Assembly (NCBI GenBank): GCA_964633975.1
Contig: CAZWKX010000018.1
Coordinates: forward strand, 1-41,351
From: CAZWKX01 sp964633975
GTDB taxonomy: Bacteria; Actinomycetota; Acidimicrobiia; Spongiisociales; UBA11373
Direction: 5' to 3'
Length of the DNA stretch: 41,351 nt
Both the position numbers and the translations under genes were made by a program. This document shows positions 1-6,897 of the stretch, in pieces; position 1 is the stretch's first letter, and the number at the start of each line of letters is the position of its first letter. The notes under the pieces are model-generated. The model ran no database searches, was not told where the DNA came from, and saw nothing but the letters and a program-made list of their open reading frames with translations.

Positions 1-299
1 CGTTGGGGGACGTGGGCGCCTCGGTGAAGCGAGGTGAGCCGCTGGCGGCGCCGCTCGAGCGCCACGACGTGTTCCCGCCGATGGTGACCCACATGATGGC
101 GGTGGGCGAGGAGACCGGTGCGCTCGACGCCATGCTGTCCAAGGTCGCCGACTTCTACGATCAGGAGGTGGAGGACTCGGTCGCCGCCATGACCAGCCTC
201 ATCGAGCCACTGCTGATCATCGTGATGGGCTTGGCCGTCGGCGGTATCGTCCTCTGTCTGTACTTGCCGATGTTCAACATTGCCAGTCTCATCAAGTAA
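1..299 (+). CDS. pilC: Type IV pilus inner-membrane platform protein PilC, C-terminal fragment
   Basis: The 5' end lies outside the window; about 99 codons remain, ending in TAA at 297-299. The fragment carries the end of the second T2SF (type II secretion F) domain: the conserved stretch PMVTHMMAVGEETGALDAML, then an amphipathic region, then a long hydrophobic segment (IIVMGLAVGGIVLCLYLP) and the usual short tail FNIASLIK. PilC/GspF proteins sit in the inner membrane and couple the PilB and PilT ATPases to pilin assembly and disassembly. The pilin gene follows 97 bp downstream and the remaining pilus genes come after it, which supports the pilus rather than the secretion assignment. The leader at 300-396 holds no gene and no clear promoter that I can see. 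Confidence 0.9.
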   Translation, partial: LGDVGASVKRGEPLAAPLERHDVFPPMVTHMMAVGEETGALDAMLSKVADFYDQEVEDSVAAMTSLIEPLLIIVMGLAVGGIVLCLYLPMFNIASLIK

Positions 300-396
300 G
301 TAGTCCCTAAATGGTCCTCAAGGGAATCCTGCGCGGGACCGATGACCTCGACGGGCCGAGATTCGGTTCCATGAGGCCTATCAGGAGGTTCTCAAC

Positions 397-885
397 ATGA
401 TGAAGGCCATCCGGCGGCGGCTGGCCTCGGACGAGGGCTTCACGCTCATCGAGTTGATGGTCGTGGTGATGATCATTGCAGTTCTCATCGCTATCGCCAT
501 TCCCTCGTTCCTTGGCTTCCGCAGAACCGCCCAGGATCGATCCGCGCAGAGCGATCTACGCAACGTGATGGTGGCGGAGAAGGCATTCTGGCTCGAAGAC
601 GGCGACTATACGGAGACGCCTGGTGACATCACGTCTCTGGAGCCCAACGCGGTCCTCAATGCCGATCCCGCCCTTGGTGTGTACCTCGACCTGCCGGCAA
701 CGACTTCCGACGTAGTCTGCATCGTCCGGACTGCCGCGTCTGGCAACACCTGGTCAATCTGGGAGAGCTCGACAGACGGCACCTACTACGGCCAAGCCAA
801 TCTGTCAGGGGCCGACTGTCCGGCCACCCTGGCGAATCTGCAGGCCGCTGTAGATCCCGACTTCGTGCAGACGGGCTTCCCGTAA
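397..885 (+). CDS. pilA: Type IV major pilin PilA (class III signal peptide)
   Basis: The protein has 162 residues. A basic leader ends at Gly14 and is followed by the prepilin peptidase and N-methylation motif FTLIE (residues 15-19, Glu19 being Glu5 of the mature pilin), then the hydrophobic assembly helix MVVVMIIAVLIAIAIPSF. The globular part has two cysteines (VVCIV and ADCPA) near the C-terminus, consistent with a D-region disulfide loop. The start is set by AGGAGG at 383-388; ATG 397 and ATG 400 are adjacent and differ by one Met. Pilin subunits are cleaved by PilD and polymerised by the PilB/PilC/PilMNO machine. The gene is followed immediately by a strong terminator, which fits high expression as a single unit. 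It could be a minor pilin, but its position, leader and terminator favour the main subunit. Confidence 0.9.
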   Translation: MMKAIRRRLASDEGFTLIELMVVVMIIAVLIAIAIPSFLGFRRTAQDRSAQSDLRNVMVAEKAFWLEDGDYTETPGDITSLEPNAVLNADPALGVYLDLPATTSDVVCIVRTAASGNTWSIWESSTDGTYYGQANLSGADCPATLANLQAAVDPDFVQTGFP

Positions 886-907
886 GCCACGCGTAGCGGT
901 GCAAACT

Positions 908-940
908 GGGGGCGGGTCCTCGGACCCGCCCCCCCTTTTT
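908..940 (+). terminator. Intrinsic terminator after pilA
   Basis: GGGGGCGGGTC pairs with GACCCGCCCCC (11 bp of almost pure G/C, tetraloop CTCG). The stem spans 908-933 and is followed by CC and five T residues (936-940). It lies 23 bp after the pilA stop and should isolate pilA transcripts from pilD. Confidence 0.92.
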
Positions 941-1069
941 CTGCATGATCGGTTCGGTTCGGGCGAGTGCCTTCCCGGGCCGCCGACGGGGGTGGGTCGT
1001 CGATTCTGGAGGCCCGATTCCGTACCCTTGGAGCCGCCGCACGGGTGAAGCTGAGGCTAAGGAGACCAT

Positions 1070-1840
1070 GTGATTCGGACGGTTGTCCCTGCCGCCGTCG
1101 GTGGACTTGCAGTCGGCTCGTTCCTGAACGTCGTTGCCTACCGCGTGCCACGGGGCGGGTCCGTGTTGCGGCCACCGTCGGCCTGCCCGTCGTGTGGGCA
1201 CCGGATCCGAGCCCGGGACAACGTGCCGGTGCTGTCGTGGCTCCTGCTGAGGGGACGCTGCCGCGACTGCGGCGAACGCATATCCGTGCGCTACCCCATC
1301 GTCGAGGCCGGCACCGGCGCCCTCTTCGCCGCCGTCGCCGCCGTCATCGGATTGCACTGGGTGCTGCCGGCCTACTTGTGGTTCGCCGGCGTCGCAGCGG
1401 TGGTGGCGGTCGTTGATCTCGACGTGAGGCGCATCCCCAATCGCATCCTGTTTCCCGGTATCGTGGTGGGCACCGTGCTGCTGGTGGCCGGAGCCGTGGC
1501 CGACGGTGAGTCCTGGCCGGCGCTGGTGAGGGCGCTCGGGGGCGGCGGAGCCTATTTCGGTTTCCTCCTTGTTGTGGCGCTCGTGGCGCGGGGCGGTTTC
1601 GGTTTCGGAGACGTCAAGCTGGCCTTCCTGCTGGGGGAGTTCCTGGCCTATCGCTCTTGGGCCACGTTGGCCGTGGGTGCGTTGGCCGCGTTCCTGCTGG
1701 GTGGGCTGGTCGCCTTGGGCCTGCTGGCGGCGCGGCGGGTCTCCCGAAAGGACGTTATCCCGTTCGGGCCTGCGCTCGTCGCCGGTGCCTTGCTGGCTCT
1801 CGCCGTTGCCGAGATCGTGGTCGATTGGTACCGCGGCTGA
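1070..1840 (+). CDS. pilD: Prepilin leader peptidase / N-methyltransferase PilD
   Basis: This is a bifunctional inner-membrane aspartic protease of the type IV prepilin peptidase (A24) family. It cleaves the pilin leader and methylates the new N-terminal Phe. The 256-residue protein shows the N-terminal GSFLNVVAYRVPRG segment, two CxxC pairs (Cys39/42 and Cys64/67) in the cytoplasmic loop, an Asp pair before IPN (Asp116/Asp118) and the GxGDxK motif with Asp181. The rest is hydrophobic, with about seven or eight membrane spans. It starts at GTG 1070 with AAGGAG at 1059-1064; the ATG at 1068 runs straight into a stop. Its substrate is almost certainly the adjacent PilA. A TACCCT hexamer at 1023-1028 could be a -10 box, but I see no matching -35. 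Confidence 0.92.
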   Translation: MIRTVVPAAVGGLAVGSFLNVVAYRVPRGGSVLRPPSACPSCGHRIRARDNVPVLSWLLLRGRCRDCGERISVRYPIVEAGTGALFAAVAAVIGLHWVLPAYLWFAGVAAVVAVVDLDVRRIPNRILFPGIVVGTVLLVAGAVADGESWPALVRALGGGGAYFGFLLVVALVARGGFGFGDVKLAFLLGEFLAYRSWATLAVGALAAFLLGGLVALGLLAARRVSRKDVIPFGPALVAGALLALAVAEIVVDWYRG

Positions 1841-1971
1841 CGACGATACGCGCGAAAACCGGGCGCGCTGCGCGTTCTGCCTGCGCTCCGAAATGCTTGG
1901 CCCCGCGCGCGCCCACGTGTAGCCTCTATTGCTGACACACCTGTAGTTACCGGCGTGTGATCAGGTGAGGA

Positions 1972-1991
1972 GCCACCGCCTACTCGGTGGC
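1972..1991 (+). promoter_or_regulatory. Hairpin in the leader upstream of pilM
   Basis: GCCACCG and CGGTGGC form a 7-bp stem with a 6-nt loop, ending 6 nt before the pilM Shine-Dalgarno sequence GGAGG (1998-2002). No T-tract follows, so it is not an intrinsic terminator. The rest of the 1841-2007 gap holds no gene that I can support. A nearby inverted pair CACCTG/CAGGTG (about 1938-1968) could form a larger alternative fold. A role is not shown. Confidence 0.3.
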
Positions 1992-2007
1992 CGTAGCGGA
2001 GGAATGG

Positions 2008-3114
2008 ATGTCGATCGCTGTCGGCCTCGACATCGGCTCGGAGGCGGTCCGAGCCGCTGTTGTCGATTCCGGTCGGGCGTCGCCCGTGCTGCGGCGTTTC
2101 GCGGAGATGCCGCTGCCGCCGGGTGTAGTCGTTGCCGGGGACATCAACGACGAGGCTGCCGTGAATGAGGCGGTGTCTGCGCTTTGGAAGCGGCACCGGC
2201 TGCCGCGCAAACGTGTGGTGGTCGGAGTGGCGAACCAGCGCGTCATAGTGCGCCAGGTGGATGTTCCGCACCTCGAGGAGGCTGAGCTGATCGAGGCTCT
2301 GCCCTTCCAGGTTCAGGACGCCATTCCGATACCGGTCGAGGAGGCGGTGCTCGACTACGTGCCTCTGGAGGAGTACAACACGCCCGACGGGGACCTCATG
2401 CTCTCGATCCTCGTGGTGGCCGCCCCGCGCGAGATGGTGGAAGGCTTGCTGGCGGTGGCCCGCCGGTCCGGGTTGCAGGTGCAGTGTGTGGACCTCCAAG
2501 CTTTCGGCCTGGTTCGAGCCGCCTTCGGCGCCGACCTGCTGCTCGGCGGCGACGGCCCGCAGGGCCTGCTCGACATCGGGGCCTCCATGTCCCAGATCGT
2601 CGTCGTTCGAGGCGGGATCTGCCGTTTCGTGCGCATCCTGCCCACCGGCGGCGACCAGTTCACCGACGCCCTCGCCGCCGGGGTCTCGATAAGCCGGGAA
2701 GACGCCGAAGAGATGAAACGTTCGATCGGTGTGGCGCCGGAGGGCATGCCGGAGGGCGACGACGAAACCAGCGCGGCCTCCAGGATTCTCACCCGCACCG
2801 CCGATGCCCTCGTCGAGGAGATCAGGGGCTCGGTGAACTACTACCTGACTCAGGCCGGCGAGCACTCGCTGAATCGCCTGGTCGTTGCGGGCAACGGCGC
2901 CCGTCTCCCGCATCTGGCCAACCGGGTGGCCCGGGCCCTGGGCACACGGGTGGAGCCGGCCCGAGTGCTCGACCACGTGAGCGTGGGGCGTGTCCAGATG
3001 ACCGAGTCCCAGCTGCTCGAGCTCCAGCCGGTGCTTCCGGCTTCGGTGGGTCTGGCCCTCTGGGGCAGCTACATCGTGCCACCGACGAATCGATTCGCTC
3101 ATGTCTCCTCGTAG
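2008..3114 (+). CDS. pilM: Type IV pilus assembly protein PilM (actin-like ATPase)
   Basis: PilM is the cytoplasmic FtsA/actin-fold protein that binds the N-terminal cytoplasmic tail of PilN and links the alignment subcomplex to the motor. Visible features are the phosphate-1 loop GLDIGSEAVRAAVV near the N-terminus, the family segment ALPFQVQDAIPIPVEEAVLD, the phosphate-2 loop LLDIGASMSQIVVV and the C-terminal VVAGNGARLPHL adenosine motif. The length of 368 residues is normal. GGAGG at 1998-2002 favours ATG 2008; an in-frame GTG at 1987 would add seven residues but falls inside the upstream hairpin. The TAG stop (3112-3114) lies inside the first copy of a 110-bp tandem repeat that carries the pilN start. 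Confidence 0.9.
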   Translation: MSIAVGLDIGSEAVRAAVVDSGRASPVLRRFAEMPLPPGVVVAGDINDEAAVNEAVSALWKRHRLPRKRVVVGVANQRVIVRQVDVPHLEEAELIEALPFQVQDAIPIPVEEAVLDYVPLEEYNTPDGDLMLSILVVAAPREMVEGLLAVARRSGLQVQCVDLQAFGLVRAAFGADLLLGGDGPQGLLDIGASMSQIVVVRGGICRFVRILPTGGDQFTDALAAGVSISREDAEEMKRSIGVAPEGMPEGDDETSAASRILTRTADALVEEIRGSVNYYLTQAGEHSLNRLVVAGNGARLPHLANRVARALGTRVEPARVLDHVSVGRVQMTESQLLELQPVLPASVGLALWGSYIVPPTNRFAHVSS

Positions 3115-3123
3115 GACGCAGTC

Positions 3124-3237
3124 ATGAGACCGATCAACCTGCTTCCGGCCCAGCGACCGAGGCGCCGGCCTTCGGCTGTGGTGGCGGCGCATCGTCGCTT
3201 GATGCAGCTGCCTTCTCCTCGCAGGACGCTGTCATGA
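3124..3237 (+). CDS. pilN-start minigene A (37 codons)
   Basis: This short frame duplicates the PilN N-terminus (MRPINLLPAQRP) and then diverges into an Arg/Pro-rich tail ending RRTLS. It has the same ribosome-binding context as pilN (AGGA seven bases before ATG). Its TGA stop (3235-3237) overlaps the ATG of the next copy (ATGA), so ribosomes finishing here could re-initiate at minigene B. MRPINLLP is the segment that in known PilN proteins inserts into PilM, so the peptide could in principle bind PilM. That is inference; it may be only a translated by-product of the duplication. It has no membrane segment. Confidence 0.4.
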   Translation: MRPINLLPAQRPRRRPSAVVAAHRRLMQLPSPRRTLS

Positions 3238-3347
3238 GACCGATCAACCTGCTTCCGGCCCAGCGGCCCAAGTGCCGGCCTTCGGCTGTGGCGGCGGCGC
3301 ATCGTCGCTCGATGCAGCTGCCTTCTCCTCGCAGGACGCTGTCATGA
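3234..3347 (+). CDS. pilN-start minigene B (37 codons)
   Basis: This is the second copy of the duplicated start. It begins MRPINLLPAQRP and continues with a tail differing from minigene A at four residues (including R to K, R to C, V to A and L to S). The changes are a mixture of silent and replacing substitutions, so purifying selection is not evident. The TGA at 3345-3347 overlaps the true pilN ATG at 3344 in an ATGA junction, which suggests a translational relay A to B to pilN. It matches no protein family that I recognise beyond the PilN tail. Confidence 0.4.
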   Translation: MRPINLLPAQRPKCRPSAVAAAHRRSMQLPSPRRTLS

Positions 3348-3964
3348 GACCGATCAACCTGCTTCCCGCGGGCATAACCGAGGAGCGGGTGCGGCGCCGG
3401 CGGGTGCTGCTGGTCATCGCCGCCATCGTCGTCTACATCTTTGCCCTCGTCGTCGGTGTTTTCCACTGGAACTCCAGGGTCGCCGGGAAGGCGGACGAGG
3501 TGGCCCAGCAAGAACAGGTCAACCGGGGTGTCCAGGCCGAGATCGCAGCTCTTGCAGGCGCCCAGGACTTGCAGGACGAGTTCAACGCCAAGAGGGCTCT
3601 GGTGGCTGTCGCCCTGGCCGGAGAGGTGGATTGGGGAGCATTCGTCAACGACCTCTCCACCGCCACGCCGTCCACCGTATGGCTGAACAACATGAACGGC
3701 GTGACGACGGAAGCCCTGGCGGGCGATCTGCTCGCGCAGGTTTCGTTCAGTGGCAGCGGCATCACGGGCTATGGCGATGTTGCCGCGTGGATCCGCAGCC
3801 TCGACTCTCTGGAATACGCCAGCGTTACCGGGGTATGGGTGCCGACGGCAGCCCGTTCACTGGGGCCCCCGGTCGAAGTCAGTTTCACCTCGACGGCGGT
3901 GCTCACCGCCTATGCCGGTACGAGCAGGGTCGAATCGCTGACTCCGCAAGTAGGGGTTCCCTGA
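3344..3964 (+). CDS. pilN: Type IV pilus assembly protein PilN
   Basis: PilN is a bitopic inner-membrane protein. Its conserved cytoplasmic N-terminus (here MRPINLLPAG) docks into PilM, and its periplasmic ferredoxin-like domain pairs with PilO. The sequence has 206 residues: the short N-tail, a basic patch RVRRRR, one membrane helix at about residues 21-41, a coiled-coil region to about residue 90, then an alpha/beta domain. The start at 3344 is chosen because the protein begins exactly at the family-conserved MRPINLLP. The frame is open further upstream (to about 3272), but only through the tandem repeat. The stop TGA is followed one base later by the pilO ATG. Confidence 0.88.
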   Translation: MRPINLLPAGITEERVRRRRVLLVIAAIVVYIFALVVGVFHWNSRVAGKADEVAQQEQVNRGVQAEIAALAGAQDLQDEFNAKRALVAVALAGEVDWGAFVNDLSTATPSTVWLNNMNGVTTEALAGDLLAQVSFSGSGITGYGDVAAWIRSLDSLEYASVTGVWVPTAARSLGPPVEVSFTSTAVLTAYAGTSRVESLTPQVGVP

Positions 3965-3965
3965 G

Positions 3966-4628
3966 ATGCGGCGCCTTGTGATGCTTGGGATTCTCGGAGC
4001 GCTCTTGCTGGCGGTGGCCTGGTGGTTCTTTTTTATCTCGCCGCGCAACAACCGTATTGCCGAGGAGCAGAGGAAGCTGGAAGCGGCGCAGACCGAGATG
4101 CTCCGCCTGCAGAGCGACCTCGAGACGCTGCAGGGCATCGACGATGCAGCCGTGGAGTTCCAGGCGGCGATCGCCAAGCTCGAGGATCTGATCCCCGAGA
4201 ACCCGGAGCTCGCCGATCTCGTCGACGAGCTGGACGAGATCGCGGCGATCTCCGGGGTTGATGTGCAGTCGATGTCGCCGGCGGTACCGATGCTGATCAC
4301 GGGATCGGAGCTGCGGCGGATCACGATCACCATGTCCATCGACGCCGACTACTACTCGATCATCGATTTCCTGTCGCGAATCGTCGACACGGACAACATT
4401 GATCGTCTCATACGCGTCGACGGGCTGGCCCTATCCTCGTATCAGGACGAACTCGGTGCGACGCGCCTGTCGGTCAGCATCACGATCCAGGCCTTCACCC
4501 GCAGCGACCTGCTTTCGGTCGGAGAGCCGATACCGCTCGACGGCGGCACCGGCCCGGGTGACGGCACCGGCCCGGGTGACGGCACCGACGACACGACGCC
4601 GGAGGCCGGCGACCAGGAGGCCACGTGA
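3966..4628 (+). CDS. pilO: Type IV pilus assembly protein PilO
   Basis: PilO is the membrane partner of PilN in the alignment subcomplex. The protein has 220 residues: a membrane helix at about residues 3-24 (LGILGALLLAVAWWFFFI), a strongly charged coiled coil at about 30-60 (RIAEEQRKLEAAQTEMLRL), then the PilO fold with the typical LEDLIPENPELADLV and ITITMSIDADYYSIIDFL segments. The C-terminus is an unusual low-complexity tail with GTGPGD repeated and acidic/Thr residues, probably disordered. It begins one base after pilN and its TGA overlaps the GTG of the next gene. Confidence 0.87.
   Translation: MRRLVMLGILGALLLAVAWWFFFISPRNNRIAEEQRKLEAAQTEMLRLQSDLETLQGIDDAAVEFQAAIAKLEDLIPENPELADLVDELDEIAAISGVDVQSMSPAVPMLITGSELRRITITMSIDADYYSIIDFLSRIVDTDNIDRLIRVDGLALSSYQDELGATRLSVSITIQAFTRSDLLSVGEPIPLDGGTGPGDGTGPGDGTDDTTPEAGDQEAT
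4545..4580 (+). repeat. 18-bp tandem repeat encoding GTGPGD in the PilO tail
   Basis: Two identical 18-bp units (GGCACCGGCCCGGGTGAC) lie at 4545-4562 and 4563-4580, followed by a partial third. They are in frame and extend the flexible C-terminus of PilO. Exact identity suggests a length-variable site. Confidence 0.85.
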
Positions 4629-5209
4629 GCATGGCGGCAGGAGCAGCTCGGAGGACCTTCCTGGCCGTGATCATCTCGCTTCTGCTGGTGGGCACGGCCG
4701 GGGTTTCGGTGTGGCTGATGGCGTCCTCGGGCGTATTTTCGCTCGGCGACGACCAGAACCTGCCAAGCGCGCCGGGTGCAGGCCCCAGCGCGGCGGAGGC
4801 GGTCGACGAGCCGCTGCCCTTCTACGGCGGCGCGGTCTATGCGCCGCGCGATCCGTTTGAGCCGCTGGTCACCGTGACCGCCACCACGGTGCCCGGAGAG
4901 ACCACCACGACGGTGGCGGGGCAAACCACCACGACGGTGGCGGGGCAAACCACCACGACGGTGGCGGGGCAAACCACGACCACGCAGGGCAACATTCCCG
5001 GCACCAAACGCATCACTCTGCTCGAGATCCGCGACAACGACGGTGTCTACACGGCCGTGGTCAGCATCGACGACGTGACCTACACGGTGGGTGTGGGAGA
5101 CACCTTCGCCCAGGACTTCAAGGTGATCAGCCTGGACAGCGACAGCGGCGTGTTCATGTACGGGGACAACGTCTTCACTTTGTCCGTGGGCCAGTCGATC
5201 ATCAAGTAG
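4625..5209 (+). CDS. PilP-like pilus protein with Thr-rich repeat linker
   Basis: The protein has 194 residues: a short basic N-terminus, one membrane helix (about residues 11-33, FLAVIISLLLVGTAGVSVWL), a region ending YAPRDPFEPL, a Thr/Val linker with the octad TTTTVAGQ repeated three times, then a C-terminal beta-rich domain (about 125-194, ITLLEI...YTVGVGDTF...VGQSIIK). The architecture and position after pilO resemble PilP/GspC-type proteins, whose C-terminal HR domain contacts the secretin or stabilises PilNO, but sequence identity to PilP is not evident to me. AGGAGG at 4615-4620 serves either GTG 4625 (overlapping the pilO stop) or ATG 4631. No secretin gene is in view. Confidence 0.6.
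   Translation: MSMAAGAARRTFLAVIISLLLVGTAGVSVWLMASSGVFSLGDDQNLPSAPGAGPSAAEAVDEPLPFYGGAVYAPRDPFEPLVTVTATTVPGETTTTVAGQTTTTVAGQTTTTVAGQTTTTQGNIPGTKRITLLEIRDNDGVYTAVVSIDDVTYTVGVGDTFAQDFKVISLDSDSGVFMYGDNVFTLSVGQSIIK
4901..4972 (+). repeat. 24-bp tandem repeat (three exact units) encoding TTTTVAGQ
   Basis: Units of 24 bp (ACCACCACGACGGTGGCGGG plus GCAA) occupy 4901-4924, 4925-4948 and 4949-4972, followed by a truncated fourth unit. They are in frame and perfectly identical, as expected for a recently expanded, length-variable minisatellite. The encoded Thr-rich linker would span the cell wall or periplasm between membrane helix and C-terminal domain. Confidence 0.92.
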
Positions 5210-5225
5210 CGCCGCTCGGCGGCGG

Positions 5226-5231
5226 TACCAT
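5226..5231 (+). promoter_or_regulatory. Candidate -10 box of a leaderless aroC transcript
   Basis: TACCAT fits the TANNNT -10 pattern and ends 7 nt before the GTG start of aroC, so transcription would begin at or next to the start codon. There is no Shine-Dalgarno sequence. No convincing -35 is visible. The same geometry recurs at def, rpe, ppk2, rnhB and pheS. Confidence 0.4.
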
Positions 5232-5238
5232 CTTTCTC

Positions 5239-6387
5239 GTGCTCAGGTTCCTCACCGCAGGCGAGTCGCACGGCCCCGCCCTCGTCGCCGTCGTCGAGGG
5301 GATACCGGCCGGGCTCGAAGTCACGGTCGGAGGGCTTGCGGCAGAGCTGGGGCGGCGCCGGGCCGGGCACGGGCGCGGCGGCCGTATGGAGATCGAGCGC
5401 GATGAGCTGGAGATCCTGGGCGGCGTCCGCTTCGGCCGCACTCTGGGCGGCCCGGTGGCGGTCGCGATCCGCAACGCCGAGTGGCCTAAATGGGGGACGG
5501 AGATGTCGCCCGGCCCCGGTCACGCTTCCGCGGAGCTGACGACACCGAGGCCGGGTCACGCCGACCTGGCCGGGATGATGAAGTACGACACCCACGACGC
5601 CCGCGATGTGCTCGAGCGCGCCTCGGCCCGCGAGACGGCGGCGCGGGTCGTCGCCGGCTACCTGGCCAAGGGCCTGCTGGGGGAAGCCGGCGTGCGGGTG
5701 CTCAGCCACGTGATCGCCATAGGCGGCGTCGTGGTCCCGGAGGGTTCGTGCCCGGGGCCGGACGACCTCGCCTCCATAGACGAGTCTCCGGTCCGGGCCT
5801 TCGACGGCGCCGCCTCGGCGGCGATGGTGGAGGAGATCGACCGGGCCCAGGCCGACAAGGACACGCTCGGGGGCGTGGTCGAAGTCATCGCCTACGGCGT
5901 GCCCGCGGGAGTGGGCAGCCATGTCCATTGGGACCGGCGCCTCGACGCCCGGCTCGCCGCGGCGCTCATGTCCATTCCGGCGATCAAGGCGGTGGAGGTG
6001 GGGGACGGCATGGAGACGGCGGGGCGGCGAGGCTCGGCGGCGCATGATGAGATCACGTACGGGGAGGGCTTCGTCCGGAAGACGAATAGGGCCGGGGGGA
6101 TCGAGGGTGGCATGAGCACCGGGGAGCCGATCCGTCTGCGGGCGGGGATGAAACCGCTCTCCACTTTGGGCCGGCCGCTCGGGACGGTCGACGTGGTCTC
6201 CAAGGAGCCGGGCACCGCGTTCCAGGAACGCACCGACACGTGTGCAGTGCCGGCGGCCGGGGTGGTCGCCGAGGCCATGGTGGCTCTTGTGCTTGCCGCA
6301 GAGATGCAGCGGATGTTCGGGGGGGACACGGTGGCCGATTTTGTGGGGGCGGTGGAGGCGTACCGTCGGCGCCTCGCCGCATTCTGA
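5239..6387 (+). CDS. aroC: Chorismate synthase
   Basis: AroC converts 5-enolpyruvylshikimate-3-phosphate to chorismate using reduced FMN, the last step of the shikimate pathway. The protein has 382 residues with the family signatures in order: LRFLTAGESHGPALVAVVEG at the N-terminus, GRGGRMEIERD, the TTPRPGHADLAGMMKYD segment with its conserved His, ASARETAARV, GGIEGGMSTGEP and RPLGTVD. The N-terminus starts exactly where the family does, which supports GTG 5239. aroK follows with no gap (TGA then GTG). The gene probably opens the aro transcription unit (see the -10 box at 5226). Confidence 0.97.
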   Translation: MLRFLTAGESHGPALVAVVEGIPAGLEVTVGGLAAELGRRRAGHGRGGRMEIERDELEILGGVRFGRTLGGPVAVAIRNAEWPKWGTEMSPGPGHASAELTTPRPGHADLAGMMKYDTHDARDVLERASARETAARVVAGYLAKGLLGEAGVRVLSHVIAIGGVVVPEGSCPGPDDLASIDESPVRAFDGAASAAMVEEIDRAQADKDTLGGVVEVIAYGVPAGVGSHVHWDRRLDARLAAALMSIPAIKAVEVGDGMETAGRRGSAAHDEITYGEGFVRKTNRAGGIEGGMSTGEPIRLRAGMKPLSTLGRPLGTVDVVSKEPGTAFQERTDTCAVPAAGVVAEAMVALVLAAEMQRMFGGDTVADFVGAVEAYRRRLAAF

Positions 6388-6897
6388 GTGTCGAACCTGT
6401 GGCTCATCGGGATGATGGGATCGGGCAAGAGCACCGTGGGCCGATTGCTGGCCGCCGAGATGAACCGCCCCTTCATCGATCTGGATGCCGTCATCGAGGG
6501 TGCGGCGGGCAAGGCCGTCGCCGATATCTTCGCCTCTGAGGGTGAAGCCGCTTTTCGGGAACGTGAGGAGGAGGCGGTGGCCTCAACGGCCGGTGCCGAT
6601 GCGATTGTTGCCTGCGGCGGAGGTGTGGTGCTGCGGGAGGGCAACGTGAGGCTCATGCGTGAGAGTGGGATTGTGGTCTGGCTCGATGCCCCGGCCGGTG
6701 AGTTGGCTCGGCGGGTGGGAAACGGCGCCGGGAGGCCGCTGCTGGATGATGCCGACGTGGTGGCGACGCTGGGCAGGATCGCCGCCGAGCGGGAAGCGGC
6801 GTACTCGTCGGCCTGCCACCACCGCGTCGACACCTGCGGAACGGCGCCGGAACGGGTGGCCGAGGAGGTGAGGAGACTGTGGAACGATTTGACGTAG
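6388..6897 (+). CDS. aroK: Shikimate kinase
   Basis: AroK phosphorylates shikimate at O3 with ATP. In 169 residues it shows the Walker A motif GMMGSGKST (8-16), the shikimate-binding DLD (31-33), FRE (57-59), the GGG motif (77-79) and the lid segment RPLL (116-119), all at the usual spacing. It starts at GTG directly after the aroC stop, and its last 19 bp overlap aroB, so the pair is probably translationally coupled. Confidence 0.96.
   Translation: MSNLWLIGMMGSGKSTVGRLLAAEMNRPFIDLDAVIEGAAGKAVADIFASEGEAAFREREEEAVASTAGADAIVACGGGVVLREGNVRLMRESGIVVWLDAPAGELARRVGNGAGRPLLDDADVVATLGRIAAEREAAYSSACHHRVDTCGTAPERVAEEVRRLWNDLT

Larger units (their letters stand above)
3104..3367 (+). repeat. 110-bp tandem repeat spanning the pilM stop and pilN start (2.4 copies)
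   Basis: Unit A is 3104-3213, unit B 3214-3323 and a partial unit C runs from 3324 to about 3367. Each begins TCTCCTCG(T/C)AGGACGC and contains ATGAGACCGATCAACCTGCT, so the pilN start codon recurs at 3124, 3234 and 3344, exactly 110 bp apart. A and B differ at only a handful of sites. Unit A contains the pilM TAG; units B and C have CAG there. Because 110 is not a multiple of three, each copy is out of frame with the next, giving two short genes ahead of the real pilN. Confidence 0.93.

Noticed and set aside
1930..2003. A c-di-GMP riboswitch in front of pilM
   Set aside because: Pilus genes are common targets, but I cannot find the conserved GEMM-I core or its tetraloop/receptor. Only a simple hairpin can be supported.
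3272..3343. An upstream in-frame extension of pilN
   Set aside because: The frame is open only because it crosses the tandem repeat. The conserved PilN N-terminus begins exactly at ATG 3344 with its own ribosome-binding site.
4901..4972. A CRISPR-like repeat array
   Set aside because: The units are contiguous with no spacers, in frame, and encode a Thr-rich linker.
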